Positions 7,860 to 10,976 of a DNA stretch of 10,976 nt are shown here, piece after piece. The stretch's first letter is position 1; the number at the start of each line of letters is the position of its first letter. The notes beneath the pieces are model-generated. The model searched no databases. It was not told the origin of the DNA and worked only from the letters and a program-made list of their open reading frames with translations. Source of the DNA: Salibacteraceae bacterium (lineage in GTDB: Bacteria > Bacteroidota > Bacteroidia > Flavobacteriales_G > Salibacteraceae); assembly GCA_023262195.1 (NCBI GenBank), contig JALRDM010000375.1, positions 1 through 10,976 of the forward strand, read 5' to 3'. Made by a program: the position numbers and the translations under genes.

Positions 7860-7864
7860 CATCA

Positions 7865-8203
7865 ATGAATCAACAACTCGATTTTGAACAAAGTTGGAAT
7901 CAAACAGTGCAGAAATTTAAGTCTCGCTTTGGTCAAGAAGTTGACCTACAAGCGATGCTTTTTTTAATCGGTCTTAATGAGTTGGGGCAAGGTCCGCGAA
8001 AACTCAACAAGGATCAGAAAATTGATGTTATGCACATCGCTGTTTGTCACCTATTGGCGCCTTATGGATACTACAGCTACACTGGACTTGACCGGGATGG
8101 ATGGCCTCACTATGAGCGAAATGAGCGCCTTCCCAACCTTAACCCTATTGAACAAGAAAAATTAATGAAAGAGGCAATAATTACCTACACTGCAGAATGG
8201 TGA
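7865..8203 (+). CDS. Conserved protein of unknown function (112 aa)
   Basis: I do not recognise a named domain, but the sequence resembles small uncharacterised proteins I recall from Bacteroidota genomes. It is 112 residues, soluble, without a signal peptide or membrane segment, and probably mostly helical. Likely conserved blocks are MLFLIGLNELGQG (31-43), a DVMHIAVCHLLAPYGYY segment (54-70) and DRDGWPHYE (76-84). His57, Cys61, His62 and the DGWPHYE stretch are the best candidates for functional residues; this is inference from composition. The ATG at 7865 follows a full-consensus promoter by 5 bases. The gene diverges from cvpA, and its last 23 bases overlap the 3' end of the lipoprotein gene on the other strand. 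The strong promoter and the block-like pattern argue that it is a real gene. Confidence 0.8.
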   Translation: MNQQLDFEQSWNQTVQKFKSRFGQEVDLQAMLFLIGLNELGQGPRKLNKDQKIDVMHIAVCHLLAPYGYYSYTGLDRDGWPHYERNERLPNLNPIEQEKLMKEAIITYTAEW

Positions 8204-8582
8204 TGGTTTCTGAGGCAATTTCGTCATTCTCGACTTGAATAAACCCTTCGCCACAAAGTGAATCGACAGAAACCCTTCTTATTTCATTAGGAGGAAGCCC
8301 TTCTCTAGTGATAGTAGTATCGTATCGTACGGCTCGCACTCTGAGTACCACAGGAAGATCAAAGCTCTCAGTATAAATACCTAGTTCGTTTGTTTTACCC
8401 TCTCTTATCACCACACATTCGGGTTCCGTACAAAACAATCGTACATTAATTCCCGCTTGCGTGAGACCAGTGTTGTCAATCACTTTAACCTCTGCCGTTC
8501 CGGGTCCAGGAGTGTTGTCGCAAGCCACAAACCCTGCAATCAAAAGCAATGTTATGCCTGCTGTAAAAGCTTTCTTGATCAT
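8181..8582 (-). CDS. Small lipoprotein with a predicted beta-sandwich domain
   Basis: This is a 133-residue protein of unknown function, probably a lipoprotein exported to the periplasm or outer membrane. It starts MIKKAFTAGITLLLIAGF and has a lipobox-like FVAC with Cys21; Phe at -3 is slightly atypical. The mature part opens with CDNTPGPGTAEVKVIDNTG and continues with a TNELGIY turn and a valine-rich strand pair. This resembles the carboxypeptidase-regulatory-like or CnaB-like folds common in Bacteroidota surface proteins. Four cysteines in the mature domain (51, 56, 110, 132) could form two disulfides. No catalytic motif is seen. Its stop lies inside the 3' end of the plus-strand gene before it, a 23-base tail-to-tail overlap. 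It diverges from the cyclophilin gene and has its own -7 box at 8605-8612. Confidence 0.75.
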   Translation of the reverse strand: MIKKAFTAGITLLLIAGFVACDNTPGPGTAEVKVIDNTGLTQAGINVRLFCTEPECVVIREGKTNELGIYTESFDLPVVLRVRAVRYDTTITREGLPPNEIRRVSVDSLCGEGFIQVENDEIASETITILQCR

Positions 8583-8604
8583 GGTATCAAACTAATTAAG
8601 CATT

Positions 8605-8612
8605 CAAAAGTA
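8605..8612 (-). promoter_or_regulatory. -7 box upstream of the small lipoprotein gene
   Basis: On the minus strand this reads TACTTTTG, a full match to TAnnTTTG, 22 bases before the ATG at 8582. No TTG occurs at the proper distance upstream, so the -33 element is weak or absent. Confidence 0.4.
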
Positions 8613-8684
8613 AGAATATTCTAAGTCGCTATTTTCGCGCACCTTTATATTTCAGACGCTCAATAAGTTTAAACGTAAAATCAG

Positions 8685-9497
8685 ATGATTTTAAGAACTC
8701 TCATTTTTATTCTTTTTCTAACCCCCGCACTAATGATCAATGCACAAGAACGCCCTCGAGTTAAGATTGAAACATCCTTAGGCACCATGATTGTGGAGCT
8801 ATATAACGAGACCCCACAACATCGAGACAATTTTCTCAAACTTGCTAAGGAAGGGTTTTACGATGGAACCATATTTCACCGTGTTATTGAGGATTTTATG
8901 ATTCAAGGTGGCGATCCAAACTCCAAAGAGCCGAATGCGCAAGGTTTGGGTAGTGGGGGCCCAGGGTATACTATAGAGGCCGAAATACTTCCTCAGTTTA
9001 TACATAAAAAAGGTGCTTTAAGCGCAGCGCGACAAGGCGACCAAGTAAACCCAGAGCGCAGGAGTTCTGGTAGTCAGTTTTACATCGTTCAGGGTAGAGT
9101 ATCTGACGAACCATCATTAATCCAGAATCAAGGTCGATGCAATCAAGCCATTGCCCAGACTGTGCAGCGTGAGTTTTTCATGAACCCTAAAAACAAAGAG
9201 TATTTAGACCGAGTGAAAAAAGCTCAAAACGACCGTGATCAAGTGGCGCTTCAATCACTTTCTGAGGAAATCAATCCGATCATTGAGCAGATGATGGAAG
9301 GCAAAGCTTTTGAATATTCCCCCGAACACCTAAAGACTTACCAAGAAGTTGGTGGAACCCCTTTTCTAGACCAACAGTACACTGTGTTTGGTGAAGTAGT
9401 TGAAGGCCTCGAGGTAGTAGATAAAATTGCTGCTGTTGCTAAGAATAGCGAGCGTCCTGTGGATGACATCGCCATGTCGGTTTCTGTTATTGAATAA
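8685..9497 (+). CDS. Secreted cyclophilin-type peptidyl-prolyl cis-trans isomerase
   Basis: The enzyme catalyses cis-trans isomerisation of proline bonds and probably helps proteins fold in the periplasm. Residues 1-20 form a signal peptide (MILRTLIFILFLTPALMINA) with likely cleavage before QERPR and no lipobox. The cyclophilin core follows: IETSLGTMIVELY (28-40), the active site FHRVI (64-68, catalytic Arg66), FMIQGGDP (71-78), SSGSQFYIVQG (127-137) and YTVFGEVVEGLEVVDKI (232-248). The position of the human CypA tryptophan is Phe227, as in many bacterial forms. Between 138 and 225 lies a charged, probably helical insertion that lengthens the protein to 270 residues against about 165 for the minimal fold. 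Upstream only imperfect boxes are seen (TATATTTC at 8646-8653, TAAGTTTA at 8664-8671). pheS begins 12 bases downstream, suggesting one transcript. Confidence 0.93.
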   Translation: MILRTLIFILFLTPALMINAQERPRVKIETSLGTMIVELYNETPQHRDNFLKLAKEGFYDGTIFHRVIEDFMIQGGDPNSKEPNAQGLGSGGPGYTIEAEILPQFIHKKGALSAARQGDQVNPERRSSGSQFYIVQGRVSDEPSLIQNQGRCNQAIAQTVQREFFMNPKNKEYLDRVKKAQNDRDQVALQSLSEEINPIIEQMMEGKAFEYSPEHLKTYQEVGGTPFLDQQYTVFGEVVEGLEVVDKIAAVAKNSERPVDDIAMSVSVIE

Positions 9498-9509
9498 TTT
9501 AGCTTGCCC

Positions 9510-10541
9510 ATGAGTTTCGCAAAGCGCATTGAGACGTTAAAAAATCAGATCGAATCCGCACAGGCCACTACAGCTGAGGAGGCGGAAGAGTTTAGAATCA
9601 AATATCTCGGATCTAAAGGTGTTTTTAAGTCTCTTTTCGTTGATTTCAAACAAGTTACAAGCGAAGAAAAACGTCTTTTTGGCAAAACCCTGAACCTTTT
9701 AAAAACAAAGGCTGAGTCAAAGGTTAGTCAGTGGAAGGCTGAGCTCAATACACATCAAAAACCTGATGCTAACGTAGATCTCACTCGACCTGGCATGCTT
9801 AATGAACCAGGCGCTAAACATCCTATTTCAATAATTAAGGATGAGATTATCGACATCTTTCATGCTATTGGTTTTTCTGTAGCTGAAGGACCCGAAATAG
9901 AGGACGATTGGCATAATTTTTCTGCGCTCAATTTTCCACCTGAACACCCTGCGCGCGATATGCAGGACACTTTCTTTATAAAAGACCCAAACGGTGGCGA
10001 AGATTTTGTGTTGCGCACACACACAAGTTCTGTACAGGTGCGAACGATGGAGACTCAAAAACCACCAATTCGAATAATTGCTCCTGGAAGAGTTTTTCGC
10101 AACGAAGCGGTCAGTGCTCGCTCGCATTGTATTTTCCATCAAATCGAAGGCTTATATATTGATAAGGGTGTAACGTTTGCCGACATGAAACAAACCCTAG
10201 AGTATTTTGCCAACGCTTTTTTCGGTAAGAGCAAAATTCGCCTCCGCCCTTCTTACTTCCCATTTACAGAACCAAGCGCAGAAATGGATGTGTATTGGGG
10301 GCTCGAAAACGAACTGGACCATCGAATCACAAAAGGTACGGGCTGGCTTGAGGTTATGGGTTGTGGAATGGTAGACCCTGCGGTTTTAGAGTCCTGCGGC
10401 ATTGACTCAGAAACTTATTCCGGTTTTGCTTTTGGAATGGGTCTTGAGCGAAGCGCCATGCAACGATTTCAAATTCCTGATATCCGAATGATCTTTGAGA
10501 ATGACACTCGATTTTTGAAACAATTTCAATCTGTAATTTGA
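9510..10541 (+). CDS. pheS: Phenylalanyl-tRNA synthetase alpha subunit
   Basis: This is the catalytic subunit of the class II enzyme that charges tRNA-Phe; it works as an alpha2-beta2 complex with PheT, which is not in this window. I use the ATG at 9510 (343 residues) over an in-frame TTG at 9504, because MSFAKRIETL begins the expected N-terminal coiled coil (about 1-80). The catalytic core shows motif 1 around HPISIIKDEI (104-113), DTFF (153-156), HTSSVQVRTM (171-180), motif 2 GRVFRNEAVSARSHCIFHQI (193-212), RPSYFPFTEPSAE (246-258) and motif 3 GFAFGMGLER (305-314). Ala307 corresponds to the substrate-pocket alanine of the E. coli enzyme. The C-terminus FENDTRFLKQF is typical. The gene lies 12 bases after the cyclophilin gene, and its TGA overlaps the next start. 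No attenuator or T-box is seen before it. Confidence 0.97.
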   Translation: MSFAKRIETLKNQIESAQATTAEEAEEFRIKYLGSKGVFKSLFVDFKQVTSEEKRLFGKTLNLLKTKAESKVSQWKAELNTHQKPDANVDLTRPGMLNEPGAKHPISIIKDEIIDIFHAIGFSVAEGPEIEDDWHNFSALNFPPEHPARDMQDTFFIKDPNGGEDFVLRTHTSSVQVRTMETQKPPIRIIAPGRVFRNEAVSARSHCIFHQIEGLYIDKGVTFADMKQTLEYFANAFFGKSKIRLRPSYFPFTEPSAEMDVYWGLENELDHRITKGTGWLEVMGCGMVDPAVLESCGIDSETYSGFAFGMGLERSAMQRFQIPDIRMIFENDTRFLKQFQSVI

Positions 10542-10976
10542 GAGCATCTCTTTTTCTCGTCACCACTCTTTTGCTCCTAGCGTTGTGCTTACAATGTTGT
10601 TCTATTCCAGAAGAAAGCCCGTCAGAAGTGCTAATTGAAGGCTTGCCCTCCCCCCAACAAATTGCTGACAGCCTCTCACGATCTGATGTCATGGTTGCAA
10701 AATGGGCAATTCAAGACAGTGAGGTCGTTTATAGCCTTCCTGAAACCATTGACTGGCAAAAAGAACTTGAGGGTTTGAAAAAAATCAATGTAAACCACCA
10801 GCGCTTTAGAGACCGATACACTGTGACGGATACCAAAATTGGAGAAACACGACAGGTAAGATTCGAAGCAAACACTTCAGGCCAAGAAGTTCAGAAAATG
10901 GTATTTCATACAATCGGTTCCCGTGTAACTTACTACCTAGTGGAAAAACATAGCTCAAGTTTTTTTTCTGAGTCCT
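10538..10976 (+). CDS. Putative exported lipoprotein-like protein, unknown function (partial)
   Basis: An open frame of at least 146 codons runs from here to the window edge without a stop. The likely start is the TTG at 10538-10540, whose last two bases are shared with the pheS TGA (TTGA overlap), pointing to translational coupling. The next in-frame ATG is some 50 codons later and would remove the signal. Residues 1-22 read as a signal peptide, RASLFLVTTLLLLALCLQCC, with two cysteines at 20-21; the lipobox is imperfect (CLQC or LQCC), so lipidation is only probable. The mature part is polar, with strands such as TIGSRVTYYLVEK near the visible end. I do not recognise the family. An in-frame stop at 10502-10504 rules out a long upstream extension. 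Confidence 0.65.
   Translation, partial: MRASLFLVTTLLLLALCLQCCSIPEESPSEVLIEGLPSPQQIADSLSRSDVMVAKWAIQDSEVVYSLPETIDWQKELEGLKKINVNHQRFRDRYTVTDTKIGETRQVRFEANTSGQEVQKMVFHTIGSRVTYYLVEKHSSSFFSES

Noticed and set aside
10354..10692. Minus-strand open frame of 112 codons across the pheS end
   Set aside because: It runs antisense to pheS and to the signal-peptide-bearing gene that follows; no motif supports it.
1..10976. Defence island, prophage, CRISPR array, insertion sequence or RNA gene
   Set aside because: Reading both strands showed no array-like repeats, transposase or integrase motifs, tRNA-like folds or marked change in composition.

Overview
The window comes from a Bacteroidota chromosome, most likely from the order Flavobacteriales. 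Three things support this. There is a gldH-type gliding-motility lipoprotein gene next to ricT and a class A penicillin-binding protein. Several promoters have the Bacteroidota -7 box TAnnTTTG. Clear Shine-Dalgarno sequences are absent before the start codons. Base composition is moderately AT-rich and even throughout. I saw no tRNA, rRNA, CRISPR array, insertion sequence or prophage gene. The longest stretch without a gene is about 160 bases (5901-6062). This is ordinary core-genome DNA, and I did not find a new defence or mobile system in it.

Layout. Positions 1-5900 are a run of minus-strand genes, read right to left: holB (DNA polymerase III delta'), ricT (PSP1-domain iron-sulfur regulator), gldH, a bifunctional PBP1A, and the A subunit of a succinyl-CoA:3-oxoacid CoA-transferase cut by the window edge. 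Gaps after ricT are 7, 18 and 2 bases, so ricT-gldH-PBP1A-scoA looks like one transcript, with a promoter just before ricT. pgk diverges from holB at 6063 and converges on cvpA (minus). A compact two-way promoter region separates cvpA from a small conserved protein of unknown function (plus). That gene overlaps, tail to tail, a small lipoprotein gene (minus). The last block (plus) is a secreted cyclophilin, pheS and a partial lipoprotein-like gene that overlaps the pheS stop codon.

How the genes relate. The left block mixes replication (holB), RNA-processing or cell-state regulation (ricT), the cell envelope (gldH, PBP1A) and ketone-body or acyl-CoA metabolism (scoA). The rest is housekeeping: glycolysis, translation, periplasmic folding and envelope proteins. 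The points most worth a second look are a four-cysteine, zinc-ribbon-like insertion in the periplasmic part of PBP1A; three TAnnTTTG boxes only 5-6 bases before start codons, which suggests leaderless mRNAs; a perfect dyad in the spacer of the pgk promoter; and two small conserved or secreted proteins of unknown function.
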